Assembly: GCA_902619745.1 (NCBI GenBank)
Contig: CACNFL010000001.1
Location: forward strand, 1-64,000
Origin: an uncultured Pelagibacteraceae bacterium
GTDB taxonomy: Bacteria; Pseudomonadota; Alphaproteobacteria; Pelagibacterales; Pelagibacteraceae
DNA: 64,000 bases
Direction: 5' to 3'
Shown: piece by piece, positions 1 to 8,290 of the stretch
How positions within the stretch are numbered: the stretch's first letter is position 1
Layout of the letters: every line of letters starts with the position of its first letter
Notes under the pieces: generated by a model
Told to the model about the DNA's origin: nothing
What the model saw: only the letters and a program-made list of their open reading frames with translations
The model's database searches: none
Program-made: the position numbers and the translations under genes

Positions 1-438
1 TTTATAAGTATTTTATTTGCAATTTGTTTAGTAATTTATATGAAAAAATCTAAACTTGGACGTGCTATTAGGGCTACAGCGCAAAATGCAAGAGCAGCAA
101 AGATATTAGGCGTAGATACAGAAAAGGTTTATGCAGCAACATTTGGAATTAATGCGGCCCTTTGTGGTGTTGCAGGTGCTTTAATATCTATAACTTTTAC
201 TATACATCCTTATATGGGTTTACCTTACACAATAAGATCTTTTATGATCGTAATTGTTGCAGGACTTGGAAATTTACCTGGTGTTGCGATGTCAGGAATG
301 GGGCTAGGTGTATTTGAGGAATTTGCTGATTATATTTTAGGAACAGAATTTAGAATAGGATCAGTATTTTTGCTTTTAGTTTTAATACTTATTTACAGAA
401 GATTTAAACTTTCTAGAAAAAGAGAGTACTTAAAATAA
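1..438 (+). CDS. livH: LivH-type branched-chain amino acid ABC transporter permease (5' truncated by window)
   Basis: The reading frame is open from base 1, so this is the C-terminal part of a permease that begins upstream. An in-frame ATG at 40 lies inside a membrane segment and is not a credible start. The visible part holds the cytoplasmic coupling motif typical of LivH (GRAIRATAQNARAAKILGV) followed by hydrophobic spans and a GGLGNLPG-like loop. LivH pairs with LivM to form the membrane channel that imports branched-chain or related amino acids. The next gene overlaps its stop (TAATG), and LivM, LivG and LivF follow in the same operon. The binding protein for this copy is not visible and may lie upstream. 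Substrate is inferred from family only. Confidence 0.9.
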   Translation, partial: FISILFAICLVIYMKKSKLGRAIRATAQNARAAKILGVDTEKVYAATFGINAALCGVAGALISITFTIHPYMGLPYTIRSFMIVIVAGLGNLPGVAMSGMGLGVFEEFADYILGTEFRIGSVFLLLVLILIYRRFKLSRKREYLK

Positions 439-1487
439 TGAAAAATAATTTAATTTTGTACATTGGAATTTTGATCTTTGGTATAGCAGCTCCATTTGTA
501 TTTCCAGCTTTTAAAGTTCAGTTATCAATACTATGTGTATTAATAGTTCTTGCAACTACCTGGAATATTCAAGGTGGTGAAATGGGGTATAATTCATTTG
601 GAAATATTCTCTTTTACGGTCTTGGTATGTATCTGTGTGCTTCTGTGCAAGTTGGAATGTTTTTCCCACTAGCTGAGTGGACTGAAAGTGGTGGAGAGAA
701 AACTTTTGTGCATACCCCTGCACAATTTTTTCAGGGTATGGCTGTCGGATTAATAGTTGCTGCAGTTGTACCAACTATTGTAGCAGGTTTAATTGGGTAC
801 TCTATTTTAGGATTAAGAGGACATTATTTTGCAATTTGTACATTAGGATTGGGTGTTGCAGCAGGTGAAATTTCTGGAGGAATTGAAATCATTGGAGCTG
901 GACAAGGTTTCACTACACCACCATTTCCTGACGTTGGAAGTTTAGATTCAAGAGGTGAATTTTTTTATTTCCTAAGTTTTTTTGTTTTAGTTCTGACCTT
1001 CGTAACTGTTAGAGCAATTTATACAACTAGATTTAAGTTGATATTAAATGCAATTAGGGACAATGAAGATAAAGCTGAGGCTATGGGAATTGAAACAATG
1101 AAATATAAAATTATTGGTTGGATGATATCAGCATTCTTCTGCGGTTTGGCAGGAGGAATAATGGGAGGTTTAGTTGGATATATCGACTCTACAGACGTCG
1201 CATTCGACGGAAGAGAGATGGGAGTATTCATGGTATTGATGGCAATACTTGGAGGCAAAGGAACACTTTGGGGTCCAATTATTGGTGCAACTGTTTTTCA
1301 TATTTTTAAAGAAGGCTTTTGGACATTCTTTTTGGGTTGGCAGTATGTTGCCTTAGGTGTTTTGATTGTTGTGATTGTAATTTATTTCCCAGAAGGAATT
1401 ATGGGATGGTTAAGAGAAAAATATCCAGAGAGATTTGGTGAAGTAGTTGATGAAAAGGATCGTAAAGCACAGGTAGAACTGAAATGA
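438..1487 (+). CDS. livM: LivM-type branched-chain amino acid ABC transporter permease
   Basis: A 349-residue multi-spanning membrane protein of the LivM family. The motif RAIRDNEDKAEAMGIETMKYK is the conserved cytoplasmic coupling region of LivM, and the downstream GGKGTLWGPIIGA segment is also typical. It forms the inner-membrane channel with LivH and is energised by LivG and LivF. Its ATG overlaps the livH stop (TAATG) and its stop overlaps the livG start (ATGA), so translation is probably coupled through the operon. Length is within the family's usual range. Family assignment is firm; the exact substrate (branched-chain amino acids, amides or other) cannot be read from sequence. Confidence 0.92.
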   Translation: MKNNLILYIGILIFGIAAPFVFPAFKVQLSILCVLIVLATTWNIQGGEMGYNSFGNILFYGLGMYLCASVQVGMFFPLAEWTESGGEKTFVHTPAQFFQGMAVGLIVAAVVPTIVAGLIGYSILGLRGHYFAICTLGLGVAAGEISGGIEIIGAGQGFTTPPFPDVGSLDSRGEFFYFLSFFVLVLTFVTVRAIYTTRFKLILNAIRDNEDKAEAMGIETMKYKIIGWMISAFFCGLAGGIMGGLVGYIDSTDVAFDGREMGVFMVLMAILGGKGTLWGPIIGATVFHIFKEGFWTFFLGWQYVALGVLIVVIVIYFPEGIMGWLREKYPERFGEVVDEKDRKAQVELK

Positions 1488-2224
1488 GTATTTTAGAAGT
1501 TAATAATGTAAGCAAATCGTTCGGAGGTGTAAAAGCGAACGTTGACATCTCAATGAATGTTGAAAAAGGAAAGATAGTTGGATTAATTGGACCAAATGGT
1601 TCTGGAAAAACCACGTTATTCAATTCGATTGTAGGCACTTACCCAATAGATAATGGATCTATTAAATTTAATGGCAAAGAAGTTTCAGAATTACCAGTTC
1701 CAGTAATTGCTAAGTTAGGATTATTGAGAACTTTTCAGCAAACTAGAATTTATGGAAAACTTAATTGTATAGAAAATATGCTTATTAGTCATAAAGGAAG
1801 TGACGCAGATTTAATGAAAATATTTTCAAAAATTCCACAAGAATTAACAGATAAAGCTGAAAATTTATTGAATTTCGTAGGGTTATTTCAAAAAAGAAAT
1901 CTAAGAGCAGGAGATCTATCTTTTGGTCAGCAAAAATTATTAGAACTGGCAATGGCATTGATGAACGAACCTGAAATGTTATTATTAGATGAGCCTACAG
2001 CTGGAATTAATCCAACTTTAATAAATGGTATTATTGATAGGTTAATTAAAGTAAACCAAGATTTTGGAATAACACTTTTGGTGATTGAGCATAACATGAG
2101 AGTTATTATGCAATTAGCAGAAAATATTTTTTGTTTAGCTCATGGTAAAATGTTAGCTAATGGATCACCTGATGAAATTAAAAATGATAAACGTGTCGTT
2201 GATGCGTATTTAGGAGCACAATAA
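1484..2224 (+). CDS. livG: LivG-type ABC transporter ATP-binding protein
   Basis: A 246-residue ABC ATPase. Walker A is at residues 36-43 (GPNGSGKT), the signature LSFGQ at 145-149 and Walker B LLLDE at 166-170, followed by the PTAGINP segment usual in LivG. It powers the LivH/LivM permease together with LivF. The start overlaps the livM stop and the stop overlaps the livF ATG (TAATG), so the four genes are tightly coupled. The signature has F in place of the first G of LSGGQ, a variation common in LivG proteins. Confidence 0.93.
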   Translation: MSILEVNNVSKSFGGVKANVDISMNVEKGKIVGLIGPNGSGKTTLFNSIVGTYPIDNGSIKFNGKEVSELPVPVIAKLGLLRTFQQTRIYGKLNCIENMLISHKGSDADLMKIFSKIPQELTDKAENLLNFVGLFQKRNLRAGDLSFGQQKLLELAMALMNEPEMLLLDEPTAGINPTLINGIIDRLIKVNQDFGITLLVIEHNMRVIMQLAENIFCLAHGKMLANGSPDEIKNDKRVVDAYLGAQ

Positions 2225-3009
2225 TGGCTAACCAATATGAAGTATTAGGAAAAGCTCCAACACCAGATGATTTAAAAAAATTATCTCCAAACGAAGTTCA
2301 TTTAACTATTAAAAATTTAAATGCAGGTTATGGAAAAATGGAAATTTTACATAACTTTGATTTATTCGTTAATAAAGCCCAGTCTTTGTGTTTAATTGGA
2401 CCTAATGGTGCAGGCAAATCTACAATTCTTCATTCAATATATGGTTTTACAAATATTTTTTCTGGCCAAATTGAACTTGAAGGAAAAGAAATTACAAATC
2501 TTACCCCAGCTGAAAAGTTAAAGTCAGTCGGTATAGCTTATATATTGCAGGATAACTCTGTATTTCCAGATATGACAGTAGAAGAAAACTTATTAATGGG
2601 AGGATATATAAAAGAAAAAACAGATGAGTCTTATGAAGAGGCTGAAAGAATTTTTGAAAAGTATGAAAGGTTAAGAAATAGAAGAAACCAACCTGCAAAA
2701 GTTTTATCTGGTGGAGAGAGAAGATTACTAGAAATATCTAGAGCGTTAGTTATGAAACCTTCAGTACTTTTAGTAGATGAACCATCAATTGGACTTGAAC
2801 CTAGATATATTGAGATGGTTTTTGAAATATTAAGAGATCTTCAGAAAAATGAAAAAAAAACAATCATTCTAGTAGAACAAAATGCCAAAAAAGGATTGGA
2901 GTTTGCAGATATAGGATACGTTTTAGTATCTGGGCAAACTGCCATTGCAGGTAAAGGAGACGACTTACTTCAAAATCCTGATGTTGGTAGATTGTTCCTA
3001 GGTGGATAA
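2224..3009 (+). CDS. livF: LivF-type ABC transporter ATP-binding protein
   Basis: A 261-residue ABC ATPase with Walker A at residues 59-66 (GPNGAGKS), signature LSGGE at 161-165 and Walker B near 181-186 (VLLVDE). It is the second ATPase of the Liv system. Compared with the LivF at 6571 it carries about 25 extra residues before the nucleotide-binding core; I see no second motif in that extension, and the TAATG coupling supports the upstream ATG. Its stop overlaps the next start by one base (TAATG), linking it to the AzlC-like gene. Confidence 0.92.
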   Translation: MANQYEVLGKAPTPDDLKKLSPNEVHLTIKNLNAGYGKMEILHNFDLFVNKAQSLCLIGPNGAGKSTILHSIYGFTNIFSGQIELEGKEITNLTPAEKLKSVGIAYILQDNSVFPDMTVEENLLMGGYIKEKTDESYEEAERIFEKYERLRNRRNQPAKVLSGGERRLLEISRALVMKPSVLLVDEPSIGLEPRYIEMVFEILRDLQKNEKKTIILVEQNAKKGLEFADIGYVLVSGQTAIAGKGDDLLQNPDVGRLFLGG

Positions 3010-3713
3010 TGATTAATAAAAATTTTTTCTTTAAAGGATATAGATCTATATTTACACATGATAGTCCAGCTATTGCTCTTACTTGTTGCTTTATAGCAAT
3101 AGGAGCTCTCTTTAAAAATTTAGGCTTTAATATTCAGGAAAGTATTTTTTCAACTGTTTTGACTTATGCTTTACCGGGCTCACTAGTAATGGCTGAGTCC
3201 ATGTTAATTGGAGCATCTTTGTTAAATATTTTTTTGGCGGTTTGGTTTGTTAACGCAAGACTTTACCCTATGGCTGTATCCTTATTTCCGTTAATGATGC
3301 ACAAAAGTCAACCTAAGTGGAAGTATTACTTTTCTTGTCATTTCATTGCTGTTTCTGCTTGGCTAATCATGAAAAGCAATTACAAAAAAATTCCAAAAGA
3401 ATACAGAATTGATTATTGGATTGGTATTGGAAGTGCAACTGTAAGTGTATCGGTTATTGGAACATTTATAGGTTTCTCTTTTTCAGAATATTTGAATAAA
3501 GATATGATGATGGGATTAGCGATTCTTAATCCAGTTTATTTTTTATGCATGATGGTTGGGGCATCTAAGACTATACCGGTAACTCTATCAGTTTTGCTTG
3601 GAACTATATTGGGACCAATTATTTATTTATTCTCACCAGAGTGGTCAATTTTGTTAGCAGGAGTAATTGGTGGAACCATAGCTTATCTAGTAGGAGAGCA
3701 CAGTGTCAGCTAA
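3009..3713 (+). CDS. azlC: AzlC-family branched-chain amino acid exporter, large subunit
   Basis: A 234-residue membrane protein resembling AzlC/YgaZ, the large subunit of two-gene exporters for branched-chain amino acids. The segments around ALPGSLVMAESMLIGASL and VNARLYPMAVSL are characteristic of the family. The small AzlD subunit follows immediately with an 11-base overlap, the usual arrangement. Sitting directly behind a Liv importer (TAATG overlap with livF), it may relieve excess branched-chain amino acids, but transport direction and substrate are inferred from family. The gene is intact. Confidence 0.85.
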   Translation: MINKNFFFKGYRSIFTHDSPAIALTCCFIAIGALFKNLGFNIQESIFSTVLTYALPGSLVMAESMLIGASLLNIFLAVWFVNARLYPMAVSLFPLMMHKSQPKWKYYFSCHFIAVSAWLIMKSNYKKIPKEYRIDYWIGIGSATVSVSVIGTFIGFSFSEYLNKDMMMGLAILNPVYFLCMMVGASKTIPVTLSVLLGTILGPIIYLFSPEWSILLAGVIGGTIAYLVGEHSVS

Positions 3714-4026
3714 TATTGTTTATGCAATTCTAGTTACGTCTCTGGCAACATTTTTGTCTAGATTTTTAGGTGCTCTGACTTCTCAAGGTATTAAGGAAAC
3801 ATCAAAACTTTTTAAGTGGTTTAATTGTTTAGCTTATGCAACTTTAGCAGCATTAATAGCAAGAACCATAATTTTTCCTGCTGGCGTGTTAATAGAAGCT
3901 AGTTATTACAGTAGATCAATTGTTGTATTTTTGTCCTTGTTTGTTTTTTTTATTTCTAAGAAAAACTTTGTTTATCCTACAATTTTCTCAGCTATTTGTA
4001 TGGCAATAATTAACAATTATATCTGA
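3703..4026 (+). CDS. azlD: AzlD-family small subunit of branched-chain amino acid exporter
   Basis: A 107-residue membrane protein with three or four hydrophobic spans, the size of AzlD/YgaH. The start is GTG at 3703, supported by an AGGAG ribosome-binding site at 3692-3696 inside the end of azlC. The conserved arginine in the segment LATFLSRFLGAL is typical of AzlD. It is expected to act only as a complex with AzlC. No terminator is visible in the 39 bases before the next gene. Confidence 0.83.
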   Translation: MSANIVYAILVTSLATFLSRFLGALTSQGIKETSKLFKWFNCLAYATLAALIARTIIFPAGVLIEASYYSRSIVVFLSLFVFFISKKNFVYPTIFSAICMAIINNYI

Positions 4027-4065
4027 TTAAATTGATTTATAAAATAAGGTAAAATAAAATTTAGA

Positions 4066-4977
4066 ATGCAAAAAATTACAGGCATAGACATTCAAAAACA
4101 CGATAAATCAAATAGGATTATAAAAATTAGTTTAGAAAATGATATAATAGATAAATTAATTTTCCCTTTTAATAAATTTGATTTAACAGCATTAGAGCTA
4201 AAACCATTTACAAGATTTACTTTAGCAAAAAGTTTAGATGATTTAACAAATAATAAATTAAGTGAATTAATGAATTCTATCATTAGAGATAGATCAACTG
4301 GCTGTTTTATAATAGGACCAAAAAATATAAATGCAAAAATAAATGATACCTTTTTAGTTAAGTTATCAACTGCAATAGCTCATCTTATTGGCATACCAAA
4401 TCATGATGCAATGGCAGGAAAATATTATGCTCGTTTCCATGTAAAACACGAGGATACTAGCGACTCTTATTTAAGGAAGGCTTATAGGAATATGGATCTT
4501 CATACAGATGGGACATATGTGAAAGATGTAACCGATTGGTTAATTATGACAAAAATTGATGAACAAAATGTTGAAGGTGGTGAAACAGCTATGTTACACC
4601 TTGATGACTGGGAACATTGTGATGATTTATACAATGATCCAGTTGGGAGGCAAAATTTTGTTTGGGGGTCACCAAAAAGTAAAAATATTGATTATAAGGT
4701 TGAGCATCCTGTATTTTCTTCAGATGAAAAAGGTAGACCAACAATCTCTTACATAGATCAATTTCCTGAACCACAAAATATGAAACAAGGAAATTTTTTA
4801 CAAAGATTATCTGATGGATTAGAAGAAAGTAAAAATAAAATAATTACGAAATTACCTGTAGGTTGTTCTGTGATTGCAAATAATTATTTCTGGCTTCATG
4901 GAAGAAAACCCTTCAAAGAAAACAAGGAATTAAGCAGAGAATTACTAAGAATTAGAGGTTCTTTTTTTGTTAATTAA
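4066..4977 (+). CDS. glaH: CsiD/GlaH-like glutarate 2-hydroxylase (Fe(II)/2-oxoglutarate dioxygenase)
   Basis: A 303-residue member of the CsiD family, which hydroxylates glutarate to L-2-hydroxyglutarate using oxygen and 2-oxoglutarate. The iron-binding triad is visible: H146 and D148 in LHTDGTYV and H278 in FWLHGR. The segments WLIMTKIDEQNVEGGET and HLDDWEH closely match my memory of E. coli CsiD, and the C-terminal LRIRGSFF supplies the arginine expected to bind 2-oxoglutarate. It is slightly shorter than E. coli CsiD (about 325 residues) at the N-terminus. In enterobacteria the next enzyme is LhgO (L-2-hydroxyglutarate oxidase); no such gene lies in this window. Family call is strong; the exact substrate is inferred. 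Confidence 0.82.
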   Translation: MQKITGIDIQKHDKSNRIIKISLENDIIDKLIFPFNKFDLTALELKPFTRFTLAKSLDDLTNNKLSELMNSIIRDRSTGCFIIGPKNINAKINDTFLVKLSTAIAHLIGIPNHDAMAGKYYARFHVKHEDTSDSYLRKAYRNMDLHTDGTYVKDVTDWLIMTKIDEQNVEGGETAMLHLDDWEHCDDLYNDPVGRQNFVWGSPKSKNIDYKVEHPVFSSDEKGRPTISYIDQFPEPQNMKQGNFLQRLSDGLEESKNKIITKLPVGCSVIANNYFWLHGRKPFKENKELSRELLRIRGSFFVN

Positions 4978-5009
4978 TTCAATATAATCAATATAAAGTA
5001 TCCAAAATT

Positions 5010-5777
5010 ATGAATTTAGGTTTTATTGGTACTGGAAAAATTGCAGCTTCAGTGATTACTGGAATATGTAAATCAAAAATTTCTTATAAAAAAATAATTA
5101 TTTCACCAAGAAATAAAAAAATAGCTCTTGGGCTAAAAAGAAAGTTTAAAAAAATAGTTATTGCTAAGGATAATCAGCAAATTATAGATCAGTCTAATTG
5201 GGTATTTTTATCTGTGACGCCAACTGTTGGTGAAAAAATTATAAAAGATTTAAAATTTAAATCTAAACAAACCATTGTTAGCTTTATCTCGACTATAACT
5301 TTGTCACAATTAAAAAAAGCAATTAAAGTAAAAGCAAAAATTGTAAGAGCAATACCTCTACCTCCAATTTCATTAAAAAAAGGTCCAGTACCTATTTGCC
5401 CTCCCAATACAAAAGTAAAAGCATTTTTCAATAATTTGGGAACAACAGTAGAAATTAAAAATGAAAAATCTTCTATTAATTTTTGGTCAACTTCAGGAAT
5501 GATGGCACCTTTTTATGAGATGTTGAGAATGATGACGAATTGGTTGGTAAAAAGAGGAGTAAAAAGAAACAATGCTCAAAAATATATTACTTCTTTATTT
5601 TTAGCTTTATCTGAAGATGCAGTAGTAAATTCAAAAGACAATTTAAAAAATTTAGTTAAAGAATCTCAAACACCAAAAGGATTGAACGAGCAAGGTGTAA
5701 AAGAATTAACTAAGGCTGGATTTTATAAATCTCTTGAAAAAACTTTAAATAGCATTCACAGAAGACTAAACAAATAA
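5010..5777 (+). CDS. ProC-like NADP-dependent reductase (pyrroline-5-carboxylate reductase family)
   Basis: A 255-residue protein starting with a Rossmann dinucleotide-binding motif (GFIGTGKIA, residues 4-12). The middle segment RAIPLPPISLKKGP is the position of the conserved catalytic-domain motif of ProC, and the C-terminus (ALSEDAV, SQTPKGLNEQG) resembles the ProC dimerisation domain, where TSPGGTT is usual; here it reads SQTPKGLNEQ. The departures from the ProC motifs make a distinct substrate possible, so I do not assign proC. It stands alone between the CsiD-like gene and the second Liv operon. It is rich in lysine, as are other genes around it. Confidence 0.7.
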   Translation: MNLGFIGTGKIAASVITGICKSKISYKKIIISPRNKKIALGLKRKFKKIVIAKDNQQIIDQSNWVFLSVTPTVGEKIIKDLKFKSKQTIVSFISTITLSQLKKAIKVKAKIVRAIPLPPISLKKGPVPICPPNTKVKAFFNNLGTTVEIKNEKSSINFWSTSGMMAPFYEMLRMMTNWLVKRGVKRNNAQKYITSLFLALSEDAVVNSKDNLKNLVKESQTPKGLNEQGVKELTKAGFYKSLEKTLNSIHRRLNK

Positions 5778-5782
5778 ATTAA

Positions 5783-6571
5783 ATGTCTGAGAATATTTTA
5801 GAGATTAATAATTTAAGCAAATATTTTGGTGGATTAGCTGCTGTTTCTGATTGTTCAATTAAAGTAAAAAGAGGAACAATAACAGGTATCATTGGACCTA
5901 ATGGATCTGGTAAAACAACTTTATTTAATTTAATTGCTGGAAACCTAAAATCATCAGGTGGAAATGTATTTTTTGATGAGGAAAACATTACAGACGTTCC
6001 ATCATATGAGTTATTTTCTAAAGGACTGTTAAGAACATTTCAAATAGCGCATGAGTTTTCAAATTTATCTGTTTTAGAAAATTTAATGATGGTGCCTGGA
6101 AATCAATCTGGAGAAAAAATAATGACTGCATTATTTAAGCCAGGTTTAGTTGCACAAGAAGAAGCTGTAGTTAAAGAAAAAGCGAAAGAAGTTGTTGAAT
6201 TTTTAAATCTAGGGCACTTATCAAATGAGCTTGCTGGAAATCTTTCAGGCGGACAAAAGAAATTATTAGAGCTTGGAAGAACGATGATGGTTGATGCAAA
6301 ATTAGTATTATTAGATGAAGTAGGGGCAGGAGTTAATAGAACTTTATTAAAAGATCTTGGAACTGCAATAGAAAAGTTAAATAAAGAGAAAGGTTATACT
6401 TTTTGTATGATCGAGCATGATATGGATTTCATTGGAAGGTTGTGTGATCCAGTAATTGTAATGGCTGAGGGATCAGTTTTGTTTGAAGGAAGTGTTGAAG
6501 AAGCAAAAAAAGATGAAAAAGTTATCGAAAGTTATCTTGGTAGAGGATCAAAATTAAAGGATTCAAATTAA
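5783..6571 (+). CDS. livG: LivG-type ABC transporter ATP-binding protein (second system)
   Basis: A 262-residue ABC ATPase with Walker A at residues 38-45 (GPNGSGKT), signature LSGGQ and Walker B LLDE, followed by VGAGVNRT instead of the usual PTAGxNP. It is the first gene of a second complete membrane/ATPase set. Its ATG lies only 5 bases after the previous stop, so it may be co-transcribed with the ProC-like gene. The stop overlaps the next ATG (TAATG). The altered D-loop region (no proline after DE) differs from the first LivG and suggests the two systems diverged long ago. Confidence 0.9.
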   Translation: MSENILEINNLSKYFGGLAAVSDCSIKVKRGTITGIIGPNGSGKTTLFNLIAGNLKSSGGNVFFDEENITDVPSYELFSKGLLRTFQIAHEFSNLSVLENLMMVPGNQSGEKIMTALFKPGLVAQEEAVVKEKAKEVVEFLNLGHLSNELAGNLSGGQKKLLELGRTMMVDAKLVLLDEVGAGVNRTLLKDLGTAIEKLNKEKGYTFCMIEHDMDFIGRLCDPVIVMAEGSVLFEGSVEEAKKDEKVIESYLGRGSKLKDSN

Positions 6572-7278
6572 TGGCATATTTTGAGGGAATAGAAATGACA
6601 GGTGGATATGGTAATGGTCCTGATATTATTAGTTCGTGTTCAGTAAATGTTAATAAAGGTGAAATAGTCTCTATTCTAGGCCCTAATGGTGCTGGCAAAT
6701 CAACTGCTATGAAAGCAATGTTGGGCTTGCTCAATTTAAAATCTGGATCAGTAAAGATCGATGGCAAAGATATTTCAAAATTATCTCCTCAAGATAGAGT
6801 TAAACAAGGTATTTCTTTTGTCCCACAGACCAAAAATGTTTTTGCAGGAATGACTGTTGAAGAAAACTTAGAAATGGGTGCATTTCTTATTGAGAATGAA
6901 ATCAAAAATATAATTGAGGAAATTTACGAATTGTTTCCAATTTTAAGAGAGAAAAGAAATCAGATGGTTGGTGAGCTTTCTGGAGGTCAAAGACAGCAAG
7001 TAGCTCTAGGTCGAGCTTTAATGATTAAGCCCACAGTTTTAATGTTAGACGAGCCAACTGCAGGCGTATCACCAATTGTGATGGACGAATTATTTGATCA
7101 TATCGTCAAAGTTAAAAGAACAAATGTTGCTATCTTAATGGTAGAGCAAAATGCAAAACAAGCCTTAAGTATTTCAGATAGAGGCTACGTATTGGTTACT
7201 GGAGAAAATCGTTATTCAGGAACTGGAAAAGAATTATTAGACGATCCAAGAGTAAGAAGCTCTTTTTTGGGAGGGTAA
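6571..7278 (+). CDS. livF: LivF-type ABC transporter ATP-binding protein (second system)
   Basis: A 235-residue ABC ATPase of standard LivF length. Walker A (GPNGAGKS) is at residues 37-44, the signature is LSGGQRQQ, and Walker B LMLDEPTAGVSP matches the family. It works with the upstream LivG to energise the two permeases that follow. The ATG overlaps the livG stop and the next gene starts 1 base after its stop, giving a compact operon. Confidence 0.92.
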   Translation: MAYFEGIEMTGGYGNGPDIISSCSVNVNKGEIVSILGPNGAGKSTAMKAMLGLLNLKSGSVKIDGKDISKLSPQDRVKQGISFVPQTKNVFAGMTVEENLEMGAFLIENEIKNIIEEIYELFPILREKRNQMVGELSGGQRQQVALGRALMIKPTVLMLDEPTAGVSPIVMDELFDHIVKVKRTNVAILMVEQNAKQALSISDRGYVLVTGENRYSGTGKELLDDPRVRSSFLGG

Positions 7279-7279
7279 T

Positions 7280-8290
7280 ATGGATTTTGTAAATGCGATA
7301 ATTCTTTTATTAAATTATATTTTTATTCCTGCATTAACTTATGGATCTCAGTTAGCACTGGGCGCAATATTTGTAACACTTATCTATGGAATTTTACGAT
7401 TTGCAAACTTTGCAACTGGTGACATGATGTCTTTTGGAACCATGATGACAATTTTGTTTACATGGTATTTTCAATCATTAGGTGTCTCTTTGGGTGTTTT
7501 ACCTACTGCTTTATTAGCTATCCCATTTGGAATTATTTTCATGATTCTTTACATGCTTTTAATAGATAAATTTGTCTTCAAATATTATAGACACCAGAAA
7601 AGCCCTCCAGTTCAGTTTGCAATGGTAAGTATTGGAGTAATGTTTGTAACTCAAGCAGTGGTAAGAATTATTATTGGACCTGGCGACAGAAGATTTTTTG
7701 ATGGTGAAAAATTCATTATTAAAGCACGTGAATTTAAGGAGATGACAGGCTTAAACGAAGGTCTTGCAATAAAATCAACTCAAGTCTTAACAATATTTGT
7801 TACAATAGTTTTGGTTTCTTTATTATTTTGGTTTCTAAATAAAACTAAAACCGGCAAAAGTATGAAAGCTTATTCTGATAATGAAGATCTTGCTTTGCTA
7901 TCAGGTATTGATCCAAAAAAAATAGTTTTGGTTACTTGGGTAATTGCTGGAATTTTAGCCACAATAGGTGGTGCTTTGTATGGTTTAGATAAAAGTTTTA
8001 AACCATTTACCTACTTTAATAATATGCTTCCTATTTTTGCTGCTGCAATAGTTGGAGGAATTGGAAATCCGTTTGGAGCCTTTTTAGGTGGATATGTAAT
8101 TGCTTTTTCAGAAATTTTATTAACTTATGCCTACAAGAAATTTTTTATGTATGTTTTACCAGAAAGTATGGAGCCAGATAGTTTAGTTCAACTTCTGTCT
8201 ACAGATTATAAATTTGCTGTATCATTCTCCATACTAGTGATAGTTTTAATATATCGGCCTTCAGGAATATTTAAGGGGAAAGTATTGTGA
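7280..8290 (+). CDS. livH: LivH-type ABC transporter permease (second system)
   Basis: A 336-residue polytopic membrane protein. The N-terminal segment SQLALGAIFVTLIYGILRFANFATGDMM is characteristic of LivH/UrtB-type permeases, and the coupling motif (GKSMKAYSDNEDLALLSGID) and GGIGNPFGA loop are present. It pairs with the larger LivM-type permease that follows (GTGA overlap). Known substrates in this family include branched-chain amino acids, urea and amides; the sequence alone does not decide. Confidence 0.9.
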   Translation: MDFVNAIILLLNYIFIPALTYGSQLALGAIFVTLIYGILRFANFATGDMMSFGTMMTILFTWYFQSLGVSLGVLPTALLAIPFGIIFMILYMLLIDKFVFKYYRHQKSPPVQFAMVSIGVMFVTQAVVRIIIGPGDRRFFDGEKFIIKAREFKEMTGLNEGLAIKSTQVLTIFVTIVLVSLLFWFLNKTKTGKSMKAYSDNEDLALLSGIDPKKIVLVTWVIAGILATIGGALYGLDKSFKPFTYFNNMLPIFAAAIVGGIGNPFGAFLGGYVIAFSEILLTYAYKKFFMYVLPESMEPDSLVQLLSTDYKFAVSFSILVIVLIYRPSGIFKGKVL

